From Rhodococcus sp. NBC_00297 (GTDB lineage Bacteria > Actinomycetota > Actinomycetes > Mycobacteriales > Mycobacteriaceae), in the NCBI RefSeq assembly GCF_036173065.1, contig NZ_CP108041.1, forward strand, positions 620,001 through 684,000: a stretch of DNA of 64,000 bases, in the 5' to 3' direction. The notes under the pieces were generated by a model. It was not told where the DNA came from, did no database searches, and saw nothing but the letters and a program-made list of their open reading frames with translations. Shown here in pieces: positions 1 to 8,165 of the stretch. The translations under genes and the position numbers were made by a program. Each line of letters starts with the position of its first letter. The stretch's first letter is position 1.

Positions 1-2966
1 AAGAACTGATTCGCCGACAACCCCGAGGTGTCCCCGTACTTCTCCCGGTGCTCCGCCAACTCCTTCGCCGGCCCCGGGAACAACAGATGATTGAGACGAT
101 CACGCCGCTCCGCCGACGTGCCGGAGAGCAGCACCTCGTCCTGCGTCGTCAACGTCGCCTCCCCACGCCCGGCGCCGCGCCCCGCCAACGCGGTGGTGCG
201 GAACGGCTCCGGCCACCCACCGGCCGGGGTGCCCAGATCGCCACGCAGGAACCCGATCACCGAATCGGGAATATCGAACTTCCCCGGATCCGCCGCGAAG
301 TCCTCCATCGACACCCCCGCACCGACCAGGTGCAACGCCAGATCGCCCACCACCTTCGACGACGGCGTCACCTTGATCAGCCGGCCCAACAACCGGTCCG
401 CGTCCGCGTACGCCTTCTCCACGTCCTCGAACCGGTCCCCCAGACCCAACGCGATGGCCTGCTGACGCAGATTGGACAGCTGCCCACCCGGAATCTCGTG
501 CGTGTAGACCCGCCCGGTCGGAGCGGGGAGCCCGGACTCGAACGGGGCGTACACCTTTCGGATCGCCTCCCAGTACGGCTCCAGATCGCACACCGCCGCC
601 AGATCCAACCCGGTGTCCCGCTCGGTGTGCGCCGCCGCCGCCACGATCGCCGACAACGCCGGCTGACTGGTCGTGCCCGCCATCGACGCCGACGCCCCGT
701 CCACAGCATCCGCGCCGGCCTGCCACGCCGCCAGGTACGTCGCCAACTGACCACCCGGGGTGTCGTGGGTGTGCACGTGCACCGGCAGGTCGAAATTCTT
801 GCGCAGCGCCGTCACCAACGTCGTCGCCGCCGGCGCACGCAGAAGCCCCGCCATGTCCTTGATCGCCAACACGTGCGCGCCGGCGTCGACGATCTGCTCC
901 GCCAACCGCAGGTAGTAGTCCAGGGTGTAGAGCTTCTCGTCCGGATTCGACAGGTCACCGGTGTACGACATCGCCACCTCGGCGATCGTCGTGCCGGTCT
1001 CGCGGACGGCGTCGATCGCCGGGCGCATCTGATCGACGTTGTTCAGCGCGTCGAAGATGCGGAAGATGTCCACACCCGTCGCCGCCGCTTCCTCGACGAA
1101 CGCTGTCGTCACCCGCTCCGGGTAGGGGGTGTAGCCGACGGTGTTACGCCCGCGCAGCAACATCTGCAGGGCGATGTTCGGCACCGCCTCCCGCAGCGCC
1201 GCCAAACGCTCCCACGGATCCTCGTGCAGGAACCGCAGCGCCACGTCGTACGTCGCACCGCCCCAACACTCGATCGACAACAGTTCGGGTGTGGTCCGCG
1301 CGACGTAGGGGGCGACCATCAGCAGTCCCGAGGTCCGCACGCGCGTGGCCAACAACGACTGGTGGGCGTCGCGGAACGTGGTGTCGGTGACGCCCAACGC
1401 CTTTCGCTGACGCAGGTCGCGGGCGAAGCCTTCGGGACCGAGCTCGAGCAGCCGCTGCCGAGACCCGTCGCGCGGCGCGACGGACAGATCGATGTCCGGC
1501 AGCTTGTCCTGTGGGTAGACCGTGCTCGGACGCTCGCCGTGCGGCTTGTTCACCGTCACGTCCGCGAGGTAGGTCAGGATCTTGGTACCGCGATCGCCGG
1601 ACGACCGCGCCGTCAACAGCTCGGGTCGCTCCTCGATGAACGACGTCGTGACGTTGCCCGCACGGAAGTCCTCGTCCTGCAGAAGTCCCTGCAGGAAGCC
1701 GATGTTCGTCGAGACACCGCGGATACGGAACTCCGCCAACGCCCGCCGCGACCGCGCCACCGCGTCCTCGAACGTGCGACCACGGCAGGTGAGCTTCACC
1801 AGCATCGAGTCGAAGTACGCCGACACCTCCGCACCCAACGTCGTCCCGCCGTCGAGACGGATGCCCGCACCGCCCGGGGTCCGATACGCGGTGATACGGC
1901 CGGTGTCCGGGCGGAACCCGTTCGCCGGGTCCTCCGTCGTGATGCGGCACTGCATCGCCGCACCCCGGATCCGGATGTCCTCCTGCCGCAACCCCAGATC
2001 CTCGAGTGACTCCCCCGAGGCGATCCGCAACTGCGACTGCACCAGGTCGACATCGGTGATCTCCTCGGTCACCGTGTGCTCGACCTGGATCCGCGGATTC
2101 ATCTCGATGAACACATGGTTACCGTCCCGGTCCACCAGGAACTCCACCGTGCCCGCACACGAGTACCCGATCTTCCGCGCGAACGCCACAGCGTCACTGC
2201 ACAACCGGGCACGAAGCTCGTCCGAGATGTTCGGCGCCGGCGCCAGCTCCACCACCTTCTGGTGACGGCGCTGCACCGAGCAGTCACGCTCGAAGAGATG
2301 GATCACATCGCCGTGGGTGTCCGCGAGAATCTGCACCTCGATGTGGCGCGGCTCGACCACCGCCTGCTCCAGGAACACCGTCGCATCACCGAACGCCGAC
2401 TCCGCCTCCCGCGCCGCCGCCTCGATCGCCGCACGCAACCCCGACGGCTCCGCAACCCGCCGCATCCCGCGGCCACCACCGCCCGCGACCGCTTTGACGA
2501 ACACCGGGAACGTCATCGACTCCGACGCCGCCACCAACGCATCGACGTCCGTCGACGGCTCCGACGACGCCAACACCGGCAACCCGGCATCCTTCGCCGC
2601 CGCGATCGCCCGCGCCTTGTTCCCCGTCAGCTCCAACACCTCCGCCGACGGACCCACGAACGTGATCCCCGCCGCCGCACACGCCGCCGCCAACTCCGGA
2701 TTCTCCGACAAGAACCCGTACCCCGGATAGATCGCGTCCGCACCCGCACGCACCGCCGCGTCGACGATCAGATCCACCGACAGGTAGTTGCGCACCGGAT
2801 GCCCCGGCTCACCGATCTCGTACGCCTCGTCGGCCTTCGTCCGATGCACCGAATTGCGGTCCTCGAACGGGAACACCGCCACCGTCTGCGCCTCGAGTTC
2901 GTACGCCGCACGGAACGCACGGATCGCGATCTCGCCGCGATTTGCCACCAGCACCTTGGAGAACAT
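1..2966 (-). CDS. pyc: Pyruvate carboxylase, C-terminus cut by window edge
   Basis: Biotin enzyme that carboxylates pyruvate to oxaloacetate (anaplerosis, cytoplasm). The protein starts MFSKVLVANRGEIAIRAFRA, the classic biotin-carboxylase opening. A glycine-rich ATP-grasp loop (GGGGRGMR) follows near residue 160, then EMNPRIQVEHT near residue 290. The carboxyltransferase domain begins near residue 540 (GVTDTTFRDAHQSLLATR) and contains the metal-site HVHTHDT motif. About 988 codons are visible. The family is usually near 1125-1130 residues, so the end of the PYC/OADA region and the biotinyl-lysine domain lie outside the window. The ATG at 2966 is the family-typical start. Large plus-strand open frames across this region are antisense shadows. 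It precedes a same-strand catabolic cluster but is probably transcribed on its own after a 135-bp gap. Confidence 0.97.
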   Translation of the reverse strand, partial: MFSKVLVANRGEIAIRAFRAAYELEAQTVAVFPFEDRNSVHRTKADEAYEIGEPGHPVRNYLSVDLIVDAAVRAGADAIYPGYGFLSENPELAAACAAAGITFVGPSAEVLELTGNKARAIAAAKDAGLPVLASSEPSTDVDALVAASESMTFPVFVKAVAGGGGRGMRRVAEPSGLRAAIEAAAREAESAFGDATVFLEQAVVEPRHIEVQILADTHGDVIHLFERDCSVQRRHQKVVELAPAPNISDELRARLCSDAVAFARKIGYSCAGTVEFLVDRDGNHVFIEMNPRIQVEHTVTEEITDVDLVQSQLRIASGESLEDLGLRQEDIRIRGAAMQCRITTEDPANGFRPDTGRITAYRTPGGAGIRLDGGTTLGAEVSAYFDSMLVKLTCRGRTFEDAVARSRRALAEFRIRGVSTNIGFLQGLLQDEDFRAGNVTTSFIEERPELLTARSSGDRGTKILTYLADVTVNKPHGERPSTVYPQDKLPDIDLSVAPRDGSRQRLLELGPEGFARDLRQRKALGVTDTTFRDAHQSLLATRVRTSGLLMVAPYVARTTPELLSIECWGGATYDVALRFLHEDPWERLAALREAVPNIALQMLLRGRNTVGYTPYPERVTTAFVEEAAATGVDIFRIFDALNNVDQMRPAIDAVRETGTTIAEVAMSYTGDLSNPDEKLYTLDYYLRLAEQIVDAGAHVLAIKDMAGLLRAPAATTLVTALRKNFDLPVHVHTHDTPGGQLATYLAAWQAGADAVDGASASMAGTTSQPALSAIVAAAAHTERDTGLDLAAVCDLEPYWEAIRKVYAPFESGLPAPTGRVYTHEIPGGQLSNLRQQAIALGLGDRFEDVEKAYADADRLLGRLIKVTPSSKVVGDLALHLVGAGVSMEDFAADPGKFDIPDSVIGFLRGDLGTPAGGWPEPFRTTALAGRGAGRGEATLTTQDEVLLSGTSAERRDRLNHLLFPGPAKELAEHREKYGDTSGLSANQF

Positions 2967-3101
2967 TCCGGTCAACCTACCTTCAGTACGGGCGAGACGG
3001 AGCTATGACTTGTCCAGATATGAGACATGTGCGGAACGCAGCGAGCAGCCGTCGTGGTGCCGGGACAGTAGCGCCGATCACGTCCACGCCGCTCGCATCT
3101 C

Positions 3102-3773
3102 CTATGCAGAAATGTCGGCGGAGAGATTCGCGGCGGCCCACGTCATGTGTTCCGCCACCGAGGCGCTGGCAGCCGCGCCGTCGCCCGATCCGATCGCCTC
3201 GACGATGCGGCGGTGTCGGTCGGTGTCCATGTTCCCGACCGCGCGAGACTTGCCGGCCCACATGATGGACATGCGGATCGAACCCTCGAGGGACGTCCAC
3301 GAGTGCACCAGGGTCTCGTTGCCGGTGAGCCGGCAGAGCAGTCGGTGGAAACTGAGATCGGACTCGATCCGGGCTTCGAGATCACCGTCACCGGCGGCGT
3401 CCATCAGGTCGAGCGCGCTCGACAGGCCGGCGACCGACTCCTGCCGGTCGTCTCGCTCCGCGAGCAGTGCGGCAGCGGTGGACTCGAGCGCGGCGCGCAC
3501 GACGAAGATGTCCCTGATCTCCTTGTCGTCCAGATGCCGCACGTACAGCCGACCCCGAGCGCCGATGACGGCGAGCCCCTCCTGCTGAAGCTGCCGCAGG
3601 GCCTCGCGCAACGTGCCTCGGCTGATCTGCAGGCGCTCCGACAACTCCGTCTCCACCAGCGCGGAACTCGGACGCAGCTCGCCACTGGTGATGGCCCGAC
3701 GCAGCGCGTCGAGAGCCTGATCGCGCAGATTCGTCTTCTGCAACCCCAGGAGCGTGGCGGGCTGTGCGGCCAT
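3102..3773 (-). CDS. GntR-family regulator, FadR/FCD subgroup
   Basis: Transcription factor of 223 residues. The N-terminal winged helix (roughly residues 10-75) carries the typical LSERLQISRGTLREALRQL recognition segment. The C-terminal FCD ligand domain follows, with the D-x3-H pattern (DLSFHRLL) and later histidines (DRHRRI, EHMTW) that usually bind a metal and an organic-acid effector. The ATG at 3773 is preceded by AGGAGG at about 7 bases, so the long upstream extension of this frame is not coding. It lies 86 bp downstream of the split transketolase on the same strand and is probably the local regulator of the transporter-transketolase-SDR cluster. A plausible operator is the perfect inverted repeat at 7194-7224. 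The effector is unknown. Confidence 0.93.
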   Translation of the reverse strand: MAAQPATLLGLQKTNLRDQALDALRRAITSGELRPSSALVETELSERLQISRGTLREALRQLQQEGLAVIGARGRLYVRHLDDKEIRDIFVVRAALESTAAALLAERDDRQESVAGLSSALDLMDAAGDGDLEARIESDLSFHRLLCRLTGNETLVHSWTSLEGSIRMSIMWAGKSRAVGNMDTDRHRRIVEAIGSGDGAAASASVAEHMTWAAANLSADISA

Positions 3774-3859
3774 GGAGACCTCCTCGAAACGGTGATGTCG
3801 ACAGCTGCCGGTCGACAGTGATCTCAGGGTAACGGCCGCCCGTGTCGATCCGGCACTGC

Positions 3860-4852
3860 TCACCGCAACGCCGCGAGAACACGCTCCTCGATGCGGTCGG
3901 TGGACAACCCGTAACGATCGTGGAGCGTGGGGAGTGCGCCGGCGGCCAGGAACTCGTCGGGCAGCGCGATGGGAGTCACCTGACGCACCGTGCCGGACTC
4001 GACGCACGCCGAGGCGACCGTCTCGAAGAGCCCACCGATGCGGGTGTGGTTCTCGAGGGTGAATGCGGCCCGGTCGGTCGAGAGTTCGCGCAGGACGGTC
4101 TCCGCGTCGAACGGTTTGATCGTCGCCACGTGCACGACCGACACGTCCACCCTGTGCTTCGCGAGTCGCTCGGCGGCCTGGAGCGCACGCATGGTCATCA
4201 GACCGGACGACACCAGCACGACGTCGTTGCCCGGTCGAATGACCTTGGCCTTGCCCAGTTCGAAGGTGTAGTCGTACTCGTCGAGTACCGACGCGACCTT
4301 CCCGCGGAGCAACCGGAGGTAGGTCGGGCCCGGAGTCGCGGCGAGCTGGGGAACGGCCTGCTCGATGTCCACGGCATCGCACGGGTCGACGATGGTGAGG
4401 TTCGGCATTCCGCGGAAGATCGCCATGTCCTCGGTCGCCTGGTGACTCGGCCCGTAGCCGGTGGTGAGGCCCGGGAGTCCCCCGACGATGTTGACGTTCA
4501 GATTCGGCTCGGCCGCGTCGAGGCACAGGAAGTCGTACGCGCGGCGCGCCGCGAAGACCGAGTAGGTGGACGCGAAAGGAACCAGGCCGGTCTCCGCCAT
4601 GCCCGCCGCGGCGCCGAACAGCAATTGCTCCGCCATCCCCATCTGGAAGAAACGGTCGGGGAAGGCCTGCGCGAAGATGTGCATGTCGGTGTACTTCGCC
4701 AGGTCGGCACTGAGGCCGACGATGCGCGAATCCTGTTCCGCTGCACGGACGAGCGCGTGTCCGAACGGGGCCGCCGTGGTGCGCTGACCCTCGTCGACGA
4801 ACGAGGCGATCATCGCCGACGTCTTGAGCTTGGGGGCGGATGCGGTGGTCAT
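3860..4852 (-). CDS. Transketolase-like enzyme, C-terminal subunit
   Basis: C-terminal half of a split thiamine-diphosphate transketolase, 330 residues: the pyrimidine-binding domain (roughly 10-180) followed by the transketolase C domain. GMAEQLLFGAAAGMAETG carries the conserved glutamate that activates the cofactor. SADLAKYT and GYGPSHQATEDMAIFR match the Pyr domain of transketolase and DXS-like proteins. The start ATG at 4852 overlaps the stop of the N-terminal subunit by 4 bp (ATGA), so the two are translationally coupled and should form an alpha2beta2 enzyme. Split transketolases of this kind are often catabolic rather than the main pentose-phosphate enzyme. The gene context (SDR, MHS transporter, GntR regulator) supports that, but the substrate cannot be read from sequence. 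Confidence 0.92.
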   Translation of the reverse strand: MTTASAPKLKTSAMIASFVDEGQRTTAAPFGHALVRAAEQDSRIVGLSADLAKYTDMHIFAQAFPDRFFQMGMAEQLLFGAAAGMAETGLVPFASTYSVFAARRAYDFLCLDAAEPNLNVNIVGGLPGLTTGYGPSHQATEDMAIFRGMPNLTIVDPCDAVDIEQAVPQLAATPGPTYLRLLRGKVASVLDEYDYTFELGKAKVIRPGNDVVLVSSGLMTMRALQAAERLAKHRVDVSVVHVATIKPFDAETVLRELSTDRAAFTLENHTRIGGLFETVASACVESGTVRQVTPIALPDEFLAAGALPTLHDRYGLSTDRIEERVLAALR

Positions 4853-5745
4853 GAGTGGTCTCCCTCGTGAAATTCTGCGTCGTGGAAGCGAGCGGTGAGC
4901 TGATCCCGGCACACGCTCCACTCGTCCTCGTCGATACGCAAGAAGTGCGCCTTCTCGCGGGTCTCGAGCATGGGTACGCCGAACCCGATCCGCGTGTCGC
5001 ACACGACGACCGACGGGGTGCCGGTCGGCGACGTCCGCGTCGCGATGTCGTCCAGGGCGTCCAGCAACGCGCCCGCATCGTTGCCGTCGACACGGTGGAC
5101 GGACCATCCCGCGGCCGCCCACTTGTCCTGCACCGGTTCGATGCCCAGGACTCCCGCGGTGGGCCCGTCGGCCTGCAGTGCGTTCATGTCGACGAGTGCG
5201 ACGAGGTTGCCCAGTCGGTGATGAGCGGCTCCCATCGCGGCCTCCCACGTGGAGCCCTCGTCCAGTTCCCCGTCCGACAGGAAGTTGAACACGAGTGACG
5301 GCGACCCCTGGTGACGCAGTCCCAGAGCCATTCCCACCGCCACCGGCAGTCCGTGTCCCAGCGAGCCCCCGCTGATCTCCATCCCGGGCGTGTAGGACGC
5401 CATTCCGGACATGGGGAGCCGCGAATCGTCGGAGCCGTAAGTCTCGAGTTCGGAGACGCTCACCGTGCCCGCTTCCGCGAGCGCCGCGTAGAGCCCGATG
5501 GCGTAGTGACCGGTCGAGAGCAGGAAGCGGTCCCGCTCCGCCCAGTGCGGATCCGCCGGGCGGTAGCGCAGCCGTCCGCTGTAGACGGCGGCGAACATGT
5601 CCGCCGCTCCCAGTGCCTGACCCACGTATCCCTGACCCTGCGCTTCGCCCATGTCGAGGACGTGATGGCGCATGGCGTAGGCGAATCGCTCCGCGGCGCG
5701 GATCCGTGTCGTGCGGTCGGTGGTGATGCTGTCGGTGACGGTCAC
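4849..5745 (-). CDS. Transketolase-like enzyme, N-terminal subunit
   Basis: N-terminal, diphosphate-binding half of the split transketolase, 298 residues. It shows GQGYVGQALGAADMFAAVY near residue 35, STGHYAIGLYAALAEAG, and the TPP/Mg motif SDGELDEGSTWEAA ending in VDMN. The motif has SDG rather than the usual GDG. The GTG start at 5745 follows GAAAGGAA and overlaps the stop of the upstream transporter by 4 bp (GTGA). An open extension upstream has no ribosome-binding site and lies inside the transporter. It forms one operon with the transporter (upstream) and the C-terminal subunit (downstream). The natural donor and acceptor sugars are unknown. Related split enzymes act on apulose-4-phosphate or sulfosugar intermediates, but no kinase is present here. 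Confidence 0.92.
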   Translation of the reverse strand: MTVTDSITTDRTTRIRAAERFAYAMRHHVLDMGEAQGQGYVGQALGAADMFAAVYSGRLRYRPADPHWAERDRFLLSTGHYAIGLYAALAEAGTVSVSELETYGSDDSRLPMSGMASYTPGMEISGGSLGHGLPVAVGMALGLRHQGSPSLVFNFLSDGELDEGSTWEAAMGAAHHRLGNLVALVDMNALQADGPTAGVLGIEPVQDKWAAAGWSVHRVDGNDAGALLDALDDIATRTSPTGTPSVVVCDTRIGFGVPMLETREKAHFLRIDEDEWSVCRDQLTARFHDAEFHEGDHS

Positions 5746-7100
5746 AGCGATTCCTTTCGAGAGGTGGCGGTCGCGACGAGGTTCTCGTCGAGCTCGGCCT
5801 GGAGTGCGAGTCGTCGTTCGGTGGGGCCCCACGTCTCACGGGTGGACAGGGCGGCGAGGAGACCGATCAGCGCGTAGACGCTGAAGAGGACTGCCGGCCC
5901 CATCCAGCCGTAGGAGACGAAGAGCAGCGTGGTGATGAACGGTGTGAAGCCGGAGACCATGGCCGAGATCTGGTAGGCCAGTGAGGCTCCGGACGCTCGG
6001 CGACTCGCCGTGAAGAGTTCGGGGAACCACGCGCCCTGCGCACCGGCGAGCGCGTTCTGGCACACGGTGTAGGCCAGGACGAAGGTGACGGCGACGAGGA
6101 TGAAGGTGCCCGTGTTGACGAGGAGGAACATCGGGATTCCGAACAACACCCCGAAGGCACACACTCCGATGTAGACGGGTCGGCGGCCCATCCTGTCCGT
6201 CAGAGTCGCCCAACCGACGGTCGCGACGATGCCCAGCGCCGACGCGATGCAGAGAGCGGTCAGGGTCTCGGACTTCGTCGCCAGTTCCTCGTTGTGCAGG
6301 TACGAGATCATGTAGGTGATGGACACGGCGTAGCCGGCGGTCTCGGCGATGCGCAGTCCGATACCCCGCAGGATGTTGCGCCAGTCCTGCTTCACGGACT
6401 CGACGATCGGCGCACGCTGGACCTGGCCGGACTCCTTGACCTCGTCGAACACCGGGGACTCCGGGACCTTGGATCGAATGATCAGCCCGACGACGACGAG
6501 GACGATGCTGGCGAGGAACGGAACGCGCCAGGCCCAGTCGCCGCCGAGGTGCACGCTGAACAGGAACACCAGGTTCGCGAGCAGGAGACCCACCGGGAAT
6601 CCCGCCTGCACGATGCCGGTGAACGCGCCCTTGCGCCGCCACGGGGCGTGTTCGTAGCTCATCAGAATCGCTCCGCCCCACTCGGCACCGAACGCCAGTC
6701 CCTGGACGATGCGGACGATGACCAGCAGCACGGGCGCGACGACGCCGACCTGGGCGTAGGTGGGCAACAGACCGATGACGAACGTCGCGAGTCCCATCAC
6801 GATGAGCGACGCCACCAGAACGGGCTTGCGCCCGACACGATCACCGAGGTGGCCGCCGATGATGCCTCCGATCGGGCGTGCCGCGAAGCCGACGCCGAGC
6901 GTGGCGAAGGCGGCCAGGGTGCCGGCCACCGAACTCTGGCCCGGGAAGAACGCCGTTCCGAAGTAGAGCGCCGCGGCGGTGCCGAAACCGATGAAGTCGT
7001 ACGTCTCGATCACCGCGCCGACGGACGACCCCACGGCGACACGCTTGGCGTCGGGTGTGCCGTGGACCTGCCCGCGCATGGCCAGAGTCTCGCTGCTCAT
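5742..7100 (-). CDS. MFS transporter, metabolite:H+ symporter (MHS) family
   Basis: Twelve-helix proton symporter of 452 residues. The MHS signature is clear: VIETYDFIGFGTAAAL in helix 1, FAARPIGGIIGGHLGDRVGRKP in the helix 2-3 loop, then a second loop with DRMGRRPVYIG. The family moves carboxylates, shikimate, proline betaine or similar organic acids. The ATG at 7100 is preceded by AAAGGGG. The in-frame extension upstream reads into the promoter region and is rejected. It is the first gene of the operon transporter-tktN-tktC-(gntR), overlapping tktN by 4 bp, which suggests that the substrate it imports feeds the transketolase and SDR. Confidence 0.93.
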   Translation of the reverse strand: MSSETLAMRGQVHGTPDAKRVAVGSSVGAVIETYDFIGFGTAAALYFGTAFFPGQSSVAGTLAAFATLGVGFAARPIGGIIGGHLGDRVGRKPVLVASLIVMGLATFVIGLLPTYAQVGVVAPVLLVIVRIVQGLAFGAEWGGAILMSYEHAPWRRKGAFTGIVQAGFPVGLLLANLVFLFSVHLGGDWAWRVPFLASIVLVVVGLIIRSKVPESPVFDEVKESGQVQRAPIVESVKQDWRNILRGIGLRIAETAGYAVSITYMISYLHNEELATKSETLTALCIASALGIVATVGWATLTDRMGRRPVYIGVCAFGVLFGIPMFLLVNTGTFILVAVTFVLAYTVCQNALAGAQGAWFPELFTASRRASGASLAYQISAMVSGFTPFITTLLFVSYGWMGPAVLFSVYALIGLLAALSTRETWGPTERRLALQAELDENLVATATSRKESL

Positions 7101-7193
7101 GACTACCCCTTTTCGAGGTGTTGGAGGTGTGAGGAAAGGGTGACGGATGCCGTCATCGATTACGAGTGTGACCCACCGCACGTTCACTGTCAA

Positions 7194-7224
7194 CAGTCAA
7201 CTGTTGGTGTTCAACAGTTGACTG
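7194..7224. promoter_or_regulatory. Perfect 13-bp inverted repeat, candidate GntR operator
   Basis: CAGTCAACTGTTG at 7194-7206 is repeated as its exact reverse complement at 7212-7224, separated by 5 bases. Each arm contains a smaller near-palindrome (CAACnGTTG). It sits in the 257-bp divergent region between the MHS transporter and the SDR, and its right arm overlaps the -35 box of the SDR promoter. That is the expected place for repression by the cluster's GntR regulator. The assignment to that regulator is inference. Confidence 0.6.
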
Positions 7225-7246
7225 AACCGCAGTTCGGGTCTTACTG
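7218..7246 (+). promoter_or_regulatory. Sigma-70-type promoter of the SDR gene
   Basis: TTGACT (7218-7223), a 17-base spacer and TTACTG (7241-7246). The -35 box is inside the right arm of the inverted repeat, so a bound repressor would block polymerase. The transcript would carry a leader of about 100 bases before the ATG at 7358. Confidence 0.55.
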
Positions 7247-7357
7247 TGTGCTGCATCACGACGAGCCTTCGCAGGCGGCCGACACCGGCCGTCGCCCCTC
7301 TCGAACCGTGACACCAGCCTCGACAGCCGTTCCCCCACACCCGTATCGGAGATCACC

Positions 7358-8152
7358 ATGTTCGACACTCTGGCCCGACCGGCCACCGTCAGCCGTACCG
7401 CCGTCGTCACGGGAGCTGCCTCGGAACGGGGCCTCGGCCGCGCGACCGCGGCGTTGTACGCCGAGCAGGGCTGGGCAGTCGTCGTCCTCGATATCGACGG
7501 GGAGGCCTCGGCCAAGGTCGCCGCGGACATCGCGAATGCGTACGGCGTCCGGGCCTTCGGTCACGAGGTCGACGTGGCGGACGAGTCGTCGGTGGAGCGA
7601 GCTCGTGCGGCCGTGGCCGCCGAGGTCGAGTCGGGATCGCTCCCCACCGTGGGCGCCCTGGCGAACATCGCCGGCATCACGTCACCGGTGCCGTTTCTCG
7701 AGACCACGCTGGACCTGTGGAACAAGGTGATGGCGGTCAACGCGACCGGCACCTACCTCGTCACGAAGGCCTTCCTCCCCGCGATGATCGATGCCGGGTG
7801 GGGACGCGTGGTCAACATGTCGTCGGTGTCGGCTCAACGCGGCGGCGGCGTGTTCGGCAAGGTGCCCTACTCCTCGGCGAAAGCGGCGGTTCTCGGTTTC
7901 ACCAAGGCGCTGGCCCGCGAGATCGGACACACCGGGGTCACGGTGAATGCTGTCACTCCGGGCGCCGCGGACACCGCCATCCGGGTGGGGAGCACGCCCG
8001 AGCAGGAGCAGGCGATCGCCGACGGCATCCCGGTGGGACGCGTCGCCACTGCTCGTGAGGTCGCCGCGATCATCACGTTCCTGTCGTCGGAGGACGCGTC
8101 CTACCTGACGGGCACCACATTGGACATCAACGGGGGAAGCCACATGCACTGA
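7358..8152 (+). CDS. Short-chain dehydrogenase/reductase (SDR)
   Basis: Classical NAD(P)-dependent SDR of 264 residues. It has the Rossmann motif TGAASERGLG at 18-27, NIAG at 103-106, the catalytic serine in NMSSVS near 156, and Y171-x3-K175 (YSSAK). The C-terminus SYLTGTTLDINGG is typical of the FabG-like group. The acidic end of strand 2 (VVLDIDGE) favours NAD(H). It is divergent from the transporter-transketolase operon and shares its control region, so it probably oxidises a polyol or hydroxy-acid, or reduces the matching ketone, in the same pathway. The substrate is unknown. It converges on recG with a 13-bp gap. Confidence 0.93.
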   Translation: MFDTLARPATVSRTAVVTGAASERGLGRATAALYAEQGWAVVVLDIDGEASAKVAADIANAYGVRAFGHEVDVADESSVERARAAVAAEVESGSLPTVGALANIAGITSPVPFLETTLDLWNKVMAVNATGTYLVTKAFLPAMIDAGWGRVVNMSSVSAQRGGGVFGKVPYSSAKAAVLGFTKALAREIGHTGVTVNAVTPGAADTAIRVGSTPEQEQAIADGIPVGRVATAREVAAIITFLSSEDASYLTGTTLDINGGSHMH

Positions 8153-8165
8153 CCGGGTCGGGCGT

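Noticed and set aside
48..2009. A 653-codon plus-strand open frame rich in Arg
   Set aside because: It is antisense to pyc, has shadow-like composition, and the opposite strand encodes a complete, recognisable enzyme.
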